A DNA stretch of 64,000 bases, taken from positions 14,584,683 to 14,648,682 of the forward strand of contig JASXTE010000002.1 in the NCBI GenBank assembly GCA_030280995.1, written 5' to 3'. The position numbers were made by a program, and so were the translations under genes. This document shows positions 1-13,663 of the stretch, piece by piece. The notes below the pieces were generated by a model. The model was not told the origin of the DNA. It saw nothing but the letters and a program-made list of their open reading frames with translations, and made no database searches. Every line of letters begins with the position of its first letter. Positions within the stretch are counted from its first letter, which is position 1. This DNA is from Hemileia vastatrix. Lineage: Eukaryota > Basidiomycota > Pucciniomycetes > Pucciniales > Zaghouaniaceae.

Positions 1-2600
1 GTCTGAAGCTCAGAACAACAATTTGATAATAAATACAACATGCACTTATACAGACATACCACATAGATGATATGCATATTCACAGTGTCCTTCTGAATGT
101 TGGTCTGTTGTTCAGAAAGACAATTTTGACCAAGTCTGGGACAACTTCACTTTTATGGCTAATCAAAAATCAATATGTAAGCTTATAAGAAAGAGCTTCC
201 ATCCCTCTTTTTACACAGTACTTACAGTATCCACTTGAACGACAGCTCAATTTTGAGGTATACATTTTGAAAATAAATTCTGGATGTATTTGTATTCATA
301 AAATTCTGGATAAGTGTTTTTTTCATTTGAAGTGTGATGCTCAAAATTGGTTCAAAATGTCCTCCTGAAAAACGGTCCAATACTCAGAAGGACACTTTGT
401 TAGTGCATATCATCTATGTGGTATGTCTGTATAGTTGCATTTTGTATTCATTATCAAAGTGTCCCTATGAGAATTGGACTGTTGTTCAGAAGGACACTTT
501 TGACCAAGTCTGGGGCAACTTCACTTTTAGGGCTCACCAAAAATCCAATACCAAGAACATTAGATTACCTCAAGTGTCCTCCTGAACAGCAGTCTGATGC
601 TCAGAAAGACACTTTGATAATTCATATAAAAATGTAATATATCTATACAAGTGAATTTTGAATTCATTATCAAATTGTCCTTATGAGCGTTGGACCATTG
701 TTCAGAAGGACACTATGAGAACTGCATAAAAAGAGGGCTGAAGCTATTCCTATAAGCTTATTTTTTGATTTTTGGATACACATACAAGTGCATTTTTCCC
801 AGAATTCATCAAAAGTGTCCTTCTGAACAACAGTCCAACACCCAGAAGGACACTTTGATAATGAATTCAACATGCACTTGCATAGATATAATACATGTTT
901 GATATTCATTATAAAGATGTCCTTCTGAGTTTCAGACTGTTGTTCAGAAGTCACTTTTGATCAGTTCTGGGGCAACTTTAATTTTATGGCTTACCAAAAA
1001 TCAAATTCTAAGACCATTAAAATACCTCATGCAATATAGATCACCTCAAGTGTCCACCTAAACAGCGGTCCAACGCTCAGAAGGACACTTTGATATTTCA
1101 TATAAAAGTGTAATATATCTATACAAGTACATGTTGTATTAATTATCAAAGTCTCCCTGTGAGAATCAGACTTTTGTTCAGAAGGACACTTTTGATCAGT
1201 TCTGTGGCAACTTCACTTTTAAGTCTCACCAAAAATCATATACCAAGACCATTAAAATACCTCATGGCATACATATTATCTCAAGTTTCCTTCTGAACCA
1301 TGGTCTGATGCTCAGAAGGACACTTTGATAGTGCATATATCTATTTGGTATGCCTGAATAAGTGCATGTAGTATTCATTATCAAAGTGTCCTTCTGAGCT
1401 TCAGACCTTTTTTCAGAAGGACACTTTTGAACAAGTCTGGGACAACTTCACTTTTATGGCTCACCATAAATCAAATACCAAGACCATAAGAATACCTCAT
1501 GGCATACAGATCACCTCAAGTGTCCACCTAAACAAGGGTCCGACACTCAGAGGACACTTCGATATTTCACTTAAAAATGTAATATATCTATACAGCTGCA
1601 TGTTGTATTCATTATCAAAGTGTCCCTGTGAGCATTGGACTTTTGTTCAGAAGGACACTTTTGATCAGTTCTGCGGCAACTTCACTTTTATGTCTCACTA
1701 AAAATCAAATTCTAAGACCATTAAAATACCACATGGCATACATATTACCTCAAGTGTTCTTCTGAACAAGGGTATGACACTCAGAAGGACACTTTGATAG
1801 TTCATATCATCTATGTGGTATGTCTGTATAAGTGCATGTTGTATTCAATATGAAAGTGTCCTTCTGAGTATCAGACCGTTGTTCAGAAGGACACTTGAGG
1901 TATTCTAATAGTCTTGGTATTGGATTTTTGGTGAGCCATAAATGTGAATTTGTCCCAGACTAGGTCAAAAGTGTCCTTCTGAGCAACGGTCCAACGATCA
2001 GAATGACACTTTGATAATGAATACAACATACACTTACACAGACATACCACATAAATGATATGCACTATTAAAGTGTACTTCTGAGTATCAGTCTGTTGTT
2101 CAGAAGGACACTTCTGACAAAGTCTGGGACAACTTCACTTTTATGGCTAATCAAAAATCAATATGTAAGCTTATAATAAGGAAGCTTCCATCCCTCTTTT
2201 TATGCAGTTCTCAAAGTGTCCTTCTGAAGAACGGTCCGACCCTCAGAAGGACACTTTGATAATGAATACAACATGCACTTGTATAGATATATTAAATTAT
2301 TATATGCATTATCAAAGTGTCCTTCTGAGAATTTGAACATTGTTCAGGAAGACACTTTTGACTAATTCTGGGGAAACTTCACTTTAATGGCTCACCAAAA
2401 ATCAAATTCAAAGTCCATTAAAATACCTCATGACATGCAGATTACCTCAAGTGTCCTCCTGAAAAACAGTCTGATTCTCAGAAGGACACTTTGATAATGA
2501 AAACAACATTCATTTCTATATATATAATACATGTTTGATATGCATTATCAACCTGTCATTCTGAGTGTTGGACTGTTATTCAGAAGGGCACTTTGCACCA
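1..2600. repeat. Array of about 21 imperfect palindromes with alternating spacers
   Basis: At least 21 copies of a 45-50 bp imperfect palindrome occur, with arms close to AGTGTCCTTCTGA and TCAGAAGGACACT around a variable centre of roughly 15-20 nt. Two spacer types alternate: one contains CTTCACTTTTATGGCTCACC, the other GAATACAACATGCACTT. Around 740-960 and 1880-2060 the spacers are flipped, so units occur in both orientations. The array is cut by the left edge of the window. Short open frames in it are by-products of the repeat, since they keep re-encoding the same palindrome. It occupies the same place relative to cargo gene A as the palindrome field 21530-23480 does relative to cargo gene B, so I infer it is an internal part of an older giant element. 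Confidence 0.85.
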
Positions 2601-3939
2601 TTTGTCAGAACATATGATAATATCATTTTTGATGGATGAAGCCATAATCTTGAAAAAAAGAGTGTAATGCATATTTGTTACTAATAACTTTCTTTCTAGT
2701 AGTTTATTTTCAATATTACTTATCTTTAGTGTAAATATAATCATTTTAACCTCACATGAATTGTGAAGATTTATTAAGTTCAGAAGAAAATCCTTGATAT
2801 TTTACCAGACAATTTTGTTGTGAATTTAAGTTTGCTTTCCATTTAACATTCTGTTAGATTTTTGATTCCCTCTTATTATGTTAACTACATATACAAAACT
2901 ATAGAAATACAATACAATTTATTCTAATTTGATTTTTCAACTGTGAAAAAATCAATATTTTTTTACATGCTTACTGTCATATTGAAAGCATTTAGCAAAG
3001 GAAGCATTCTATTCAATTTTAATACATTTAATGTTGTGTAATTTTAAACTTTTTGATAAGCGTGCTATTAAGTTTTATAATTATTCATAGAGAAAGTCAA
3101 GTAAAAATTAACATTTTTGGAATTTTTTGCATAACTTTTTATACTTAAGTTTAGTCCAAGTTTGTACCTGAGGGTGACTGAGTGGCCCAAACATGCTCCT
3201 GCCACGTGATATATAGGTATTATCATGATGTTTGGTTAAATTAAGTCTTTGTGAATCATTTTCAGTTTTGGTTTATATATTAAGGTTTCTATTTGTAAGT
3301 ATTTTCCTTTGTTTTAGTTTGGAACAGATCCCAAAACAACAAAGGAAAATACCCTCTTTTTCTTATCATACTAACAATATATGAAAATATGTTTGTATAT
3401 AGAAATGAATAAAATTTTCAAATTAAAGTTTCTCCCAATATTAATTTTTTAATGTTAAATTTTTAATTTTCATTTCTTTTCATGTACAAGTGCCCCATGA
3501 AAGTATAATTAGTTTCTTTTCTCCTGTTATAAACCCCTGAAGTATCATCAGATTGATGACCCACTCCCTTCTAAGCTTATCCCATTGTGCATCATACTTG
3601 TGAAAAAATCTGCTTCCATTGATATATTAATCCTTTGTTTCTGTCCCATAAATCTTAACTTTGTACTTCTTTTTAATTTACCTAATAAATTATTAATCTC
3701 AATACAATATTTTTATTTGAAAATTTAAGTATAATCATTAATTTTCTCAAAATTTATTCATACACTTTTTCTCATCAATAACCAATTTCTTGAATAACCA
3801 GTCCAAATATCTAGTAAAGGAAACCCAACAACTCCCATCTGTGAATTTTCTCTCTCTATCTCTATTCATTATATTAAGTTAATAATTATTTTTTTTGTTA
3901 AAATCTGTGATCTATTAGCTCCAACATGGTTTTCATCAA
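2601..3939. other. AT-rich stretch without recognisable genes
   Basis: No open frame, RNA gene or repeat I can support. It is AT-rich with many stops on both strands. By position it matches the spacer between the palindrome field and cargo gene B in G1. A first exon of gene A could lie near its right end but is too short to place. Confidence 0.5.
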
Positions 3940-6900
3940 AATCTTGTTCACTTCCCCAATTTGAGAAAATTCAACTAGAAAAACAGTCACCCCATAAGAA
4001 GTCTACACACCTCCCTCTCTTTTAGGTAAAAGGACTGAAATCACTCAAACACAGTATGGAAAAATACTCAAATTTTCTAAAGACAAGAAACAAGATTTTG
4101 TGTCAATCCTTAGCAAGAGGCCGATGCCCTCTTATATTTCAAATGCTTAAAATAAGGTGCTGGAGTGTATCATCGATCTTGAAAAATGTAAGTGTTAAAC
4201 TCAAATATATTTCTATTTTTTATTGAAATGATTATTTATCTTTTCTAATGAAACCTTATAAAAATTCAGCTTAAAAAAAAGGTGTCATCCCACCTGGCAA
4301 AGTAATTTTCATCAAAGATGATGATGAAAATGTCAATGAAAAATTTGATCCCCAAGGTGAAGGTTCAATATCTGGTTTCAAAAATAAACAAACTCTTTGA
4401 CAATCTAAACAAGTTAAATTGTTCAAGGGCTCGGCTTTCTTCCAGCTACTAAACCTCCTCCCAAAGATTCATCTCAGTGAGAATCTCAAAATTCTAAACA
4501 AGCCACCCAAAATATTTCTAAAAATTAAGTTTTTTTTTGTAAAGATATCAAATTTCTTGTATGTTTTTTTACTTCAAAGCTAACTTCAGATTAATTCTTT
4601 TTTTTAAATTAATTATATTTTTTTATCTATCATTCAAGTTTTAAAAGATGTCATTCCTCCTCTGAATCTGATAATAATGAAGCATCCTCTCAAGAAAATG
4701 ATGACAAAGCTGAAGAGGATAAAAGTGTTGATGAAGAAATATCAACTGATGAACCAAAAAATGAAGAAAAAATTATCAATCCTCCTTCTTCTCAGGCTCA
4801 GGAATCAGTAGATGAAGAAAGTGATTCTGATACAACATTACAGAAGACATCTTCAACTTCATTTCAAAATACTTGATCCCTCGCTCAATCATCTTCTGAA
4901 ATCAGTACTTTGATTCTGAAACATATCTTATCAAAAAAATCTTCAGCTATTTTACCTACTCAATCACTCCCTTACACTCCTATGATGATCAACAATCCAA
5001 CATTGCAGAAGCAAATAGCCATTCTACATAAATTTCTTGATGGTAAAATTCCTGGAAATAAGATACTTAAGGCTGAGAAAGATGTCAAGATCTTATTGAA
5101 TGTGCTAAAATCACTTTCCCTTGAAGAGAATGATACTACTATGCCGAAGTTGACCTTCTTATGGAAAAAATTGTCTCACAATGATTGGCTTGCAAAAATT
5201 AATAAACTCTGTATATATCCATTTATTTCTGTTTCATTGATTTTCTATTTTTTAATAATCACTTTCCTTTTTTTCATTCAGATTTGACATTTCTCAATGT
5301 CAACCCTTCAAAGATGTGGGTGGTTGATAATATATGTTTTTAAAAACTCAAAGAATTGTATAATGAAAAAGAACCAAATGCAAAGAAACTTTCTTCTTCA
5401 AAGAGGACTCAACACCGTGAATCATTGATTCTACAAATGTTTTAAAGATTAGTAAGCTTTATTGCTCACCAGAATCACATGTGGGCATCCCTGGTAGTGT
5501 CTTCACTCTACCTATCAGCTGGTCGTCTAGAAGTAGGTGAGGAAAAAAGGAAGGGTAAAGAATAGGAGGAAATATAGGAGGAAAATAATAAGAGATAAAG
5601 AATTTAAAAAAAGTAATAAAGAGATTATTATTCTGAGATAGAGAGAGGAGACAAGATTCCTTGGGATTTGATACAATGGTGAGGCTTTTTAAATTATAAT
5701 ATATTTATTTAAAATAAGGATTATTTTTTCTGAGCAGAAAACACTATTATTACTATTAGACTTATTGCAACCTGTATTTATTTATGTAAAATTTAAAGTA
5801 GAATTGTAATACTAATAAAAATAATAATAAACGTATTATATTAAAAATATATTCAAGTTTGAGTGTATAATAAGTGATAGAGCTACAGGGGGTTTCCCAA
5901 GGCCCTTATATAGGCAAGGGGCCCTCTGAAGCGCCAAAAGAAAATATATCCTATAAAGAATAAGATAAGAAATAATTAATGGTTAAAATTAAGTGTACCA
6001 AATCTGTAAGGGAAAAATATAAAACAAATAATTAAAAAATAAGTAAGAGCCCAAAAAATCCACCAGTTTAACCCCAAACAAATCTTTAAAGTAAGTGAGT
6101 AATTAAATAAGATTGGAACACTAGAAGTATTAACTAATTCAATTTATAACACGTTTGATAATAGCCCATTTTAAGTGAGACATAAGAATTAAACTATTTT
6201 AATAAAATAATTTGTGTGATTAATTAATTAAGTATGGAACATAAGATACTAATTAATATAACACATTTTATTAGTGTAAGAATTAAATTAGGTTAAAACA
6301 ATTTATTAATTTAATATTATTACTAAATTTTAGAACACAACATTAGTAATTAATTAAATAAAATGTTTTAACTAATTTAATACCTTAATGACATAATTAT
6401 GAGTCAAAAAAGCGGTCAATATTCATAATTCATATGATATAAAAGTTTTATTTTAATACTTTAATTTAATTTATTTATTTAATTATATTATAAGTTAATA
6501 TTTTGATTTTTTAACTATAATATATTTGATAAACTAATTAATAATTTATAAGTATTAAATACATGAAAAATGCGTTATCATTTTATAGAATATAAAGTAT
6601 TTAATGAGTTTTAGTTGTATCTACAATTTATTTAATAATAAATTTAATATAACCCTTATTTTAGTTATATTATAATACAATTGTTATATAATTTTATTAT
6701 GCAATATAATATTAATTTATATACATAAAATGCATAATTTTTCGCCCTCATTAAGCTCCAATAGATTAACATACAATTTACTGGGCTCCTGGTATAGCCT
6801 GGCCGACACTACCTAACATCAAAAGAGTTTACAATCATGACTCCTGAATCATTCCTGAATCCCAATTGTCCTATTGAACAAGGTCTTTAAATTCTAGACC

Positions 6901-7551
6901 ACATTACACTTCTGAAAATTAAGGTTCCCAAAGTTTCAGAAGGCTTGTCACTGAAATCAATAAATACATGTTTTTTCAATGATGCCACTGCTTCGAATCT
7001 GAAATATAATCATTTATGTAATTATGTCAATCATAATCATTAAATCTTGAGAAGCTAATGCCAGCATGACTAATGCAGAAATCAAGAAGCAACAATGGTT
7101 AAATAAAAAAAGGAAAAACACTGATATTGAAAAATATGATGAGAGCCAAAACCAACCAATTCAGAAGATTAATACAAAGTATGGGAACTATAAGTTTCAA
7201 TCATTGTCTTTTTACTTACTTGATGGAGTTTGGGGTCTATTTTTATCATCACAGAACTATTAGCAGATTAAAGTGTCAGAATGCTTGGAATTCATAACAC
7301 AAATTGGAATTCTGAGAAACAAGAGTAAGAAAACGTATAAAGGTGAAGAAATAATTTGTAAAAGTCTTAATCACTATATTTTTGCTATCCTACAGCAAAT
7401 TATAGACTCAACTGGACCTTTGCCACAAAATTTTGACACTCCTAGTCCTGCTAAAATTGCTAAAGTTGTTTCATTAGATTTTCTTAATCATTGTAATATT
7501 GTTCAGCCATCTTCACCCTTTTTTTCTGTAATTAGAGAAATTAAAACATAA
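3940..7551 (+). pseudogene. Cargo gene A: decayed paralogue of gene B, interrupted by an LTR
   Basis: Unknown function. This is a diverged copy of the gene at 32907-35333. Matching blocks appear in the same order: a piece ending just before a GT donor near 4189 (Leu-Glu-Lys at the junction); an exon from about 4271 with a Pro-Pro then Asp-Asp-Asp-Glu stretch; an acidic and serine-rich middle (4640-4900); a block at 4910-5210 with an intron up to 5286; and the C-terminal block 7066-7551, sharing the motif F-Y-x-x-(D/E)-G-V-x-G-L-F-L-S-S-Q with copy B. Between 5480 and 6818 a probable solo LTR splits the gene in mid-exon. In-frame stops and frameshifts occur (for example near 4165, 4273 and 5338), so it is not functional. 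Start is approximate. By position it belongs to the older element G0. Confidence 0.6.
5480..6818. mobile_element. Probable solo LTR (about 1.34 kb) inside gene A
   Basis: The similarity of gene A to gene B stops at 5479 and resumes after 6818. The inserted piece begins TGTGGG and ends CTAACA, as LTRs do. Flanks are TCACA on the left and TCAAA on the right, a 5-bp duplication with one mismatch. A TATA-like CTTATATAGG lies near 5910. There are no coding frames, so the internal part was lost or never present. Superfamily unknown. A non-autonomous element with TG/CA ends is the alternative. Confidence 0.55.
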
Positions 7552-10335
7552 AATAATTTTATTTAGGTATTTTTAAAATTATATTTTTGCCTTTTTTTTG
7601 AGTGCAATGTAATTTTTCTAAAAGTGATTCCTTCCCATTCCTTAAAAAGGATTCCCTGAGTGTCTCTACATTCTATCATTAAGATTTATGAGAGATATTT
7701 TCTATGTGGTAAAAACTTTTACAACTATTACAAAGTCATAATTTTATTGAAAATAAATTTTAAAAAAGTCTTTATAAGATATTTTTTACAAAAATATACA
7801 GGTTTTTTTAATAATAAAAAAAACACAACTTAGCCTATGTCTCCAATTATTAAAAATTTATTATAAGAAAATCTCATATATCCTCTATCACTACTGTTTG
7901 GGTGCTACTTGAAAAACAAAAATATTAAGTAACAAAATGATTTAATAAGAATTTATTAAAGGTGACCCCTGTATATATTTTTTCTTTTTCAGATTTCTAT
8001 AACCTCTAGGGGTCCAGATTTTTTTAATCTAATAACTATTCTTTAATATAAATCCATTCAAAATTCTTTAATATTTCAAATTTCAACTTGATGCAAATAC
8101 AATATAGAGTTAAAAAATACTCAAGAATTAAATTAGGGAAAATACATCAAATAAGTATGACATTCTATGAATGTGACTTAGAAAAAAAATTTAATTTTAA
8201 AAGTTTCCTTTGATAAGAAAGAACAACATTTTTTTAAAGCTACTGTGATTCACAATTTAGATACCTATCATTTTTCTAGCTTGAAAGTCAGAATATTTAT
8301 TGAATGTCTTTTATCTTCTCATTTAGTCATGTACAATAAATATTAAAAAATGTTTAATCTTTTAAAAGAAATTTTCTTTAATTCACTAAAATAAAGCAAT
8401 TGAATACAAGTCAGAAACTACTATGCCTCTGATTAAGAATGATTTAAATTTTTGTTCAATAAATAGTGACACAAATCACTTTCAGATAATAGTGAATTAT
8501 TTAACAGACAAGTCAATTGAAATTTAATGAAACCTTATTCTTGTTTAAGAATTTCATGTAAATCAATTTATGGCATCAGAAAACAGAAAAGATCAAAATT
8601 AAAAAAAATTTATTTATTTTCTTTGAATAGGGTTCAATGATTCATTTATTTTATAAAAATCAAAATTATACATCCGTAAATCTTAAAATTAATTCTTTAG
8701 GTTATTAAGAAAACACTTCAAAGTATATTTCAAACAATTGGGTGAAATAATTTGTCTACATACTGAATTTTAGTCACTCATATAATAGGGAGTATCAGAG
8801 TTAGAAATCTTCCATATTAAAATACCTCTTTTTACCTCCCAATCAACCATGATTAGTTTTTCATAAATGGAATATTGTGACCCAAAAACACTGTTTTACT
8901 GAGAAAAAATGTTGACTCTGTGACTTTATTTTTTTGTCATTAAATAACTTTTAAATAATTTCAAATTTTAAACTTTGATACCCCCTAATGTATGATTAGT
9001 TTAATAAAACTTTATATGTTAATATTATCATGTAAAATATGATGCTTAAAAATGATGCAGCTCTTCTTATTCTTTAAAAATGGATTTGTAGGCATTCAAT
9101 TTATTTTAAATAAATTCAAATTTTAGGTAGAATCATTATGTAATTCAGCTTCTCTTAATATATTTATCTCAAATAAGTACCTTTATTAATAAAGAGTGGC
9201 TAATGTTAAATCAAACTTTCTCATTAATTTTCAGACTTATAAGACATGTAGTTTCTTCATATGTAAATTCTTTCAAAAGAATAATGGACACTTTTTAGGG
9301 TTCTAAATAAAATGAAGCTTCAACATACCCAATCTAATTAAGTTTCTTTTAATTTATTTGGAAATAATTTTGGTTTTCATATGTTTCAGAAGTATATAAT
9401 ATTATAAGACTCCATTTTAAATTTATCAAAATAAAACTGGTTGCTGAATCATGCTCACTCACAACTAATCTTTACCTTTTTCAGTAAATGAAACATGTTT
9501 CCTAATTTTAGAGACTTATCAAACAAGTATAAATAATAAAACCAAAATATCTGCACAAAAAATGTAAAAATAGAAAGTGAATCATCACTTTTAGATTTTA
9601 ACTTTAATACAACAAAAAAATAAGAATTACATTTGATTGACTTTTAAACTTAAATAATTTTTCTTAGAAAATTTTATCAATATTGTATGTTTCAACAATT
9701 AATAAGATTGTCTATAAAATATAATTCATTATCATTCTATGCAAAATCTTTATGTTCTCAAAAAATAAAATATCCGATGAATAATTCAATAAAGCAATTT
9801 TAAAAATAATTAAAAAGTGAATATCTGAAAAATATTTTTAATATAATCAGGTAGCTATAAAAGGGTAATGAAAGTGTTAAAAATATAAATGTTTTCTATT
9901 TTTTCTAAATTTTAATCATCTTTAAATCAAATTTCACAGTCCTAAGTTATATAAGAAGTTTTATAAAACTAATGCAAACTTGGTTGCTAGTACAAATAAA
10001 GCAAAATGATTAATACATGAAAATGAATATTTATTATAAAAATCTCGTAAACATTAAAAAAAGCAAGACCTGTAATAGATGGCATCATGATGCTTATTAC
10101 ATAACATATGAGCTAAACTAACACAGTTAAAATATTAAAGGGGAACATTAACTCAATTTTATAAATATTAAAAAAAATTAAGATGAATGAGAGTATATTG
10201 AAAAAGATGGTTCCTTTTATGAAAAACATAAATATTTGAAAATCCAAATGAGCATTATAAATGAAGAAGAATTGGTGTTAAGTAAAAAATAAGAAAATAC
10301 TGTCAAAAAATGTGAATTATACTGAAATTCATAGT
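7552..10335. other. AT-rich stretch, no genes seen
   Basis: Very AT-rich, with stops in all frames and no repeat or RNA gene I can support. It ends at the left duplication AGT (10333-10335) of the giant element G1. I infer it is part of the older element G0, between cargo gene A and the dioxygenase at 59212-60360. Confidence 0.5.
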
Positions 10336-10379
10336 CACCACAGAAAATTTGGGGGGGGGGGTATTGCTAGCAATACCCC
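10336..10379 (+). repeat. Left terminal inverted repeat of G1
   Basis: CACCACAGAAAATTT is followed by 11 G, then a 22-bp perfect palindrome centred on GCTAGC (10358-10379, including flanking G4/C4). The reverse complement at 45513-45552 matches except for the A/T run and G-run length. AGT lies directly outside. Confidence 0.85.
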
Positions 10380-11288
10380 TCATTTAAAAATGTTGGGAAA
10401 TGGTTGGAAAGCTGTTGGAAGGCTGTTGGGGGTTCATTGAGAAACCAGATTTAAATTAATTGGACAAAGATTTGGTAATCAGTTAGACCTAGGTTCAACC
10501 AAACTCAATCACAGGTTTCTTGGAGCTTGGTGATTACTTTGATTTTGAGCTGAGCAAAGATTGAGCAAAGCTTGAACAAATCACTTAACATATCATAATA
10601 TTCACTTTCCCATCTTGTGGAAAGAAAAATTTGATATTCGTTCTAAGAATATCTACATATATTTTCTTGCCAAGTTGGTAACAGAAGGTTAAACTGTAGT
10701 ATCTCAATTATTACACTAGACTACATAGATATTTGATAAAACATACAATTCAAATCAATTTTAATATTATTGAGATCACCATAAATGTCTTTCCAAAGAC
10801 TTACAAAAAGTATGTTAGTATCAAGACATCGTTCTAGGTAGTAGTTTCAATTTGGATTTTGAACTGACATCTAAATCATTTTACTATTAGACAGAAACAT
10901 AAATAAGTGTAATAAGAGTGAAATTATTCTATTTTGTGATTATAATGTAACAATAAAGCACATTTTTATTGAGAAAATTTTTCTTCCTCCACAAACCAAA
11001 ATTTTTTCTATAGGCTCAAGATTTATTTTTAAACCATATTATTCATTTCAGTTATCATTGATTTACTTCCAATATTTTTTAAAAAGATAATAATAATACA
11101 TGTGAAAGAATTATGAGCTTAGAATAGCATATGCTAAAAAGTTATTTTGTTGTTTTATTCAAAACTGATTATTCATTTTTTGCTTCAATTCATCTTTTAA
11201 CAACCACTATCTTCAGATACTATTCTTACTTAATATTTCAAGTCTCAGATGTGTTTGACAGTTCTCAATAGCGATCGATCAAAATTAT

Positions 11289-13663
11289 ATGAATGTAATT
11301 TCAAGATTTCAAAACTCACCAACCCCCACGATTTTACACCGAGGCCATTTGAATGTTCATATTTTTGGACTACTTGAAGAAAGAAAACCTACCCTTGTCG
11401 GTAATCTTTCTCAAGTGCAGAGTCAGCACATTGGACCACTATTGGGTGACATTGGGTCTGGATCTCACCATTTAAACCAAAGAAGTGCCTTGAATCCTAA
11501 GAAGCCTTTCTATTTTCATGCTTACTTGGTTCCAGTTTTTGGTAATCAGTATCAACTTTGGGGATGCCTCTTTTCTTCAAGTACACTAATCAGTCTTGCT
11601 AAAGAAGCATTTTCTTCCGCTCAAATCAATTTATGTCCGATCCTGAACTACGACTCCACTATCTTTTTTAATATCCCGCATGTAATTTTTGAAGGCTCTT
11701 TCCAAATATCTCAGAGTACTCAAGATTGGAAAGCTGATAAACTTATCCGAGGAATCAAAACAGTTCTCAAAACACATCAACTTCAAGCAATAAATTTTAT
11801 GATTGACAATGAACAAATGTTAAAGGAAAAGTTGGATATCATGTGGAGACACCAGGACAACCACTGGCTTAGAACTGGATTTGATGACTATAATGATCAG
11901 TTTCCTAACAATCAATTAACCCCTGAAGGAAACGGGTCAATACTTGCTGATGATATGGGTTTGGGAAAGAGGTTTTCAACTCTTTCTCTTATAAGTGCAA
12001 CTCAAAGAGAAGCAAGTCAATCCCAGGTATCAGAAAATCAAGAAGGTATTAATTGGAGTTCAGCCACACTGATTATATGCCCCCTGGCAACACTATCAAA
12101 TTGGATCAATGAAATAAGTGTGCACTTTGAAGATAATGCGCTTCCTTTCAAGGTTCTTTATGGGAAGGATTGTCAAAATACTAACGTCAATGAGCTACAG
12201 GACACTGCTATTGTTTTAACGGCCTATGAAACAGCTAGCCTAACGATGTCAAAAAATCAAAGCCAAAAAAAGATACCCGTGACTCAAAAGCTCTTTTGGT
12301 ATAGAGTTGTTTTAGATAAAGCTCAGTTAGTGCCCATTTCTGTATCTAAAACTTAAAAATTAATTTTTATAATCAATTTTTATAAATATTCTTTTAGTTA
12401 CATTGAAAATCCTTACTCACAGAGGGCTCAAACAATATTCGACTTGGAATCCCAACACCGACTATGCTTGACTGGAACTCCACTTCAGAACAGGCCCACT
12501 GACCTTAAAAGTCTCATATTTTTTCTTAGAATCAAAAAGTGGCAAGAAGACTGGTTATGGAAGAATTTCCTTTTTCCAGGTTTGCAAAAAGGAAAGGCTA
12601 ATTCTATTAAATCAATCAATCACTTAATGAAAGTCATAAGCCTACATAGAACAAAGGATGCAATTTTCTCTCTTCCAAAAAAGATTCAAAGGGGGATATC
12701 GGTTCAATTAGCAGATCCATGGAGGTCTAAACTTGATGTGCTTCAAGAAGGATTCACTGAGCGATATGGGCCCTCCAGAAGCACTGACATCCCTTGGGAC
12801 TCATCTGAGTTTCTAAGAGAGCTGATTATTTTAAGAAAATTCTGCAACCATCCAATCTACAAAAATCTGGATGAAACTCCAACTTTTGATTTCACCTGGA
12901 AGCATTCTGCAAAGATTTGTCATCTTATAGGCCATTTAAAAAACTTTTTGTCTGGTGAAAGGGGTATAAATTTTCCAAAAGCTGTTATATTCTCCAACTT
13001 TGCAGACTTTTTGCAGATGTAAGTGATTCTATAATGAATTGTTTTACAAAATTGTGTTGGCTTATTAAAAACAATTTTCTAATATTTAAAAATAGAATAA
13101 AAATGGCTTTAGATGACCACAATATTAGGTATACCCAGCTTATGGGTGAACTCAGCAGGACAAAGAGAGACAAAAATATGCATGAATTCCATTTTAATAA
13201 AAATTTCCAAGTTTTGGTTGGAACGATTCAGGCTGCAGGAGTGGGTATAGATCTCAGGTGTGCTAAAAATTTTTATATAATGGTGAGCTCAATGTCTTTT
13301 ATTTCATATTAAGAACAAAAATATTAAATTTTTTATATGTTCAATGTTGAAATAGGAGCCAAATTGAAGTCCAGCAGTTGAGCAGCAGGCTGTTGATCAG
13401 CTGTATAGAATGGGGCAGCAAAATGAAGTAAAGGTTTTGAATTATTTTCTACAAGGAAGTATAGAATTCAGCATGTATAAGATTCAAAGGAAAAAAATGG
13501 AGCTAACAATGTAAGCCAAATTTCATTTCTATAAATTTTAATGATAATAGTAATCATTAAAATTATGTTTTTGTTTTCAAGGATAAGTGTCCCAAACAGT
13601 GGAAATGAGGAGTATGAGTGTGAAAACCTATTATTAAGGGAGTTTGTCAATCAATCACATTAG
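11289..13663 (+). pseudogene. SNF2/Rad5-type DNA-dependent ATPase (decayed)
   Basis: Chromatin-remodelling type helicase-like protein. First part (11289-about 12320): motif I region A-D-D-M-G-L-G-K-R near 11945, then I-I-C-P-L-A-T-L-S-N-W, then motif II as V-V-L-D-K-A-Q. Second part (about 12390-13017): L-T-G-T-P-L-Q-N-R (motif III), then helicase lobe 2 starts. Third part (about 13094-13282) has G-T-I-Q-A-A-G-V-G-I-D-L. After an intron 13283-13355, exon 13356-13510 has Q-A-V-D-Q-L-Y-R-M-G-Q (motif VI). A last exon 13582-13663 ends at TAG. Introns begin GTAAGT, GTGAGC and GTAAGC. Odd: motif I has Arg after GK instead of Thr/Ser, motif II has DKAQ instead of DEA(H/Q), and a TGA replaces Trp at 13365-13367. 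The true start and the first intron donor are unsure. It lies just inside the left end of G1, so I infer transposon cargo. Confidence 0.75.

Noticed and set aside
1..2600. CRISPR-like array or several small genes (60-94 codon frames)
   Set aside because: The repeats are palindromic with variable units and two alternating related spacers, not constant repeats with unique spacers, and the host looks eukaryotic. The frames just translate the repeat.
3165..3230. tRNA-like stretch (GAGGGTGACTGAGTGGCCC)
   Set aside because: The start resembles a Ser/Leu-type D-arm, but I could not close an acceptor stem or find a T-arm.
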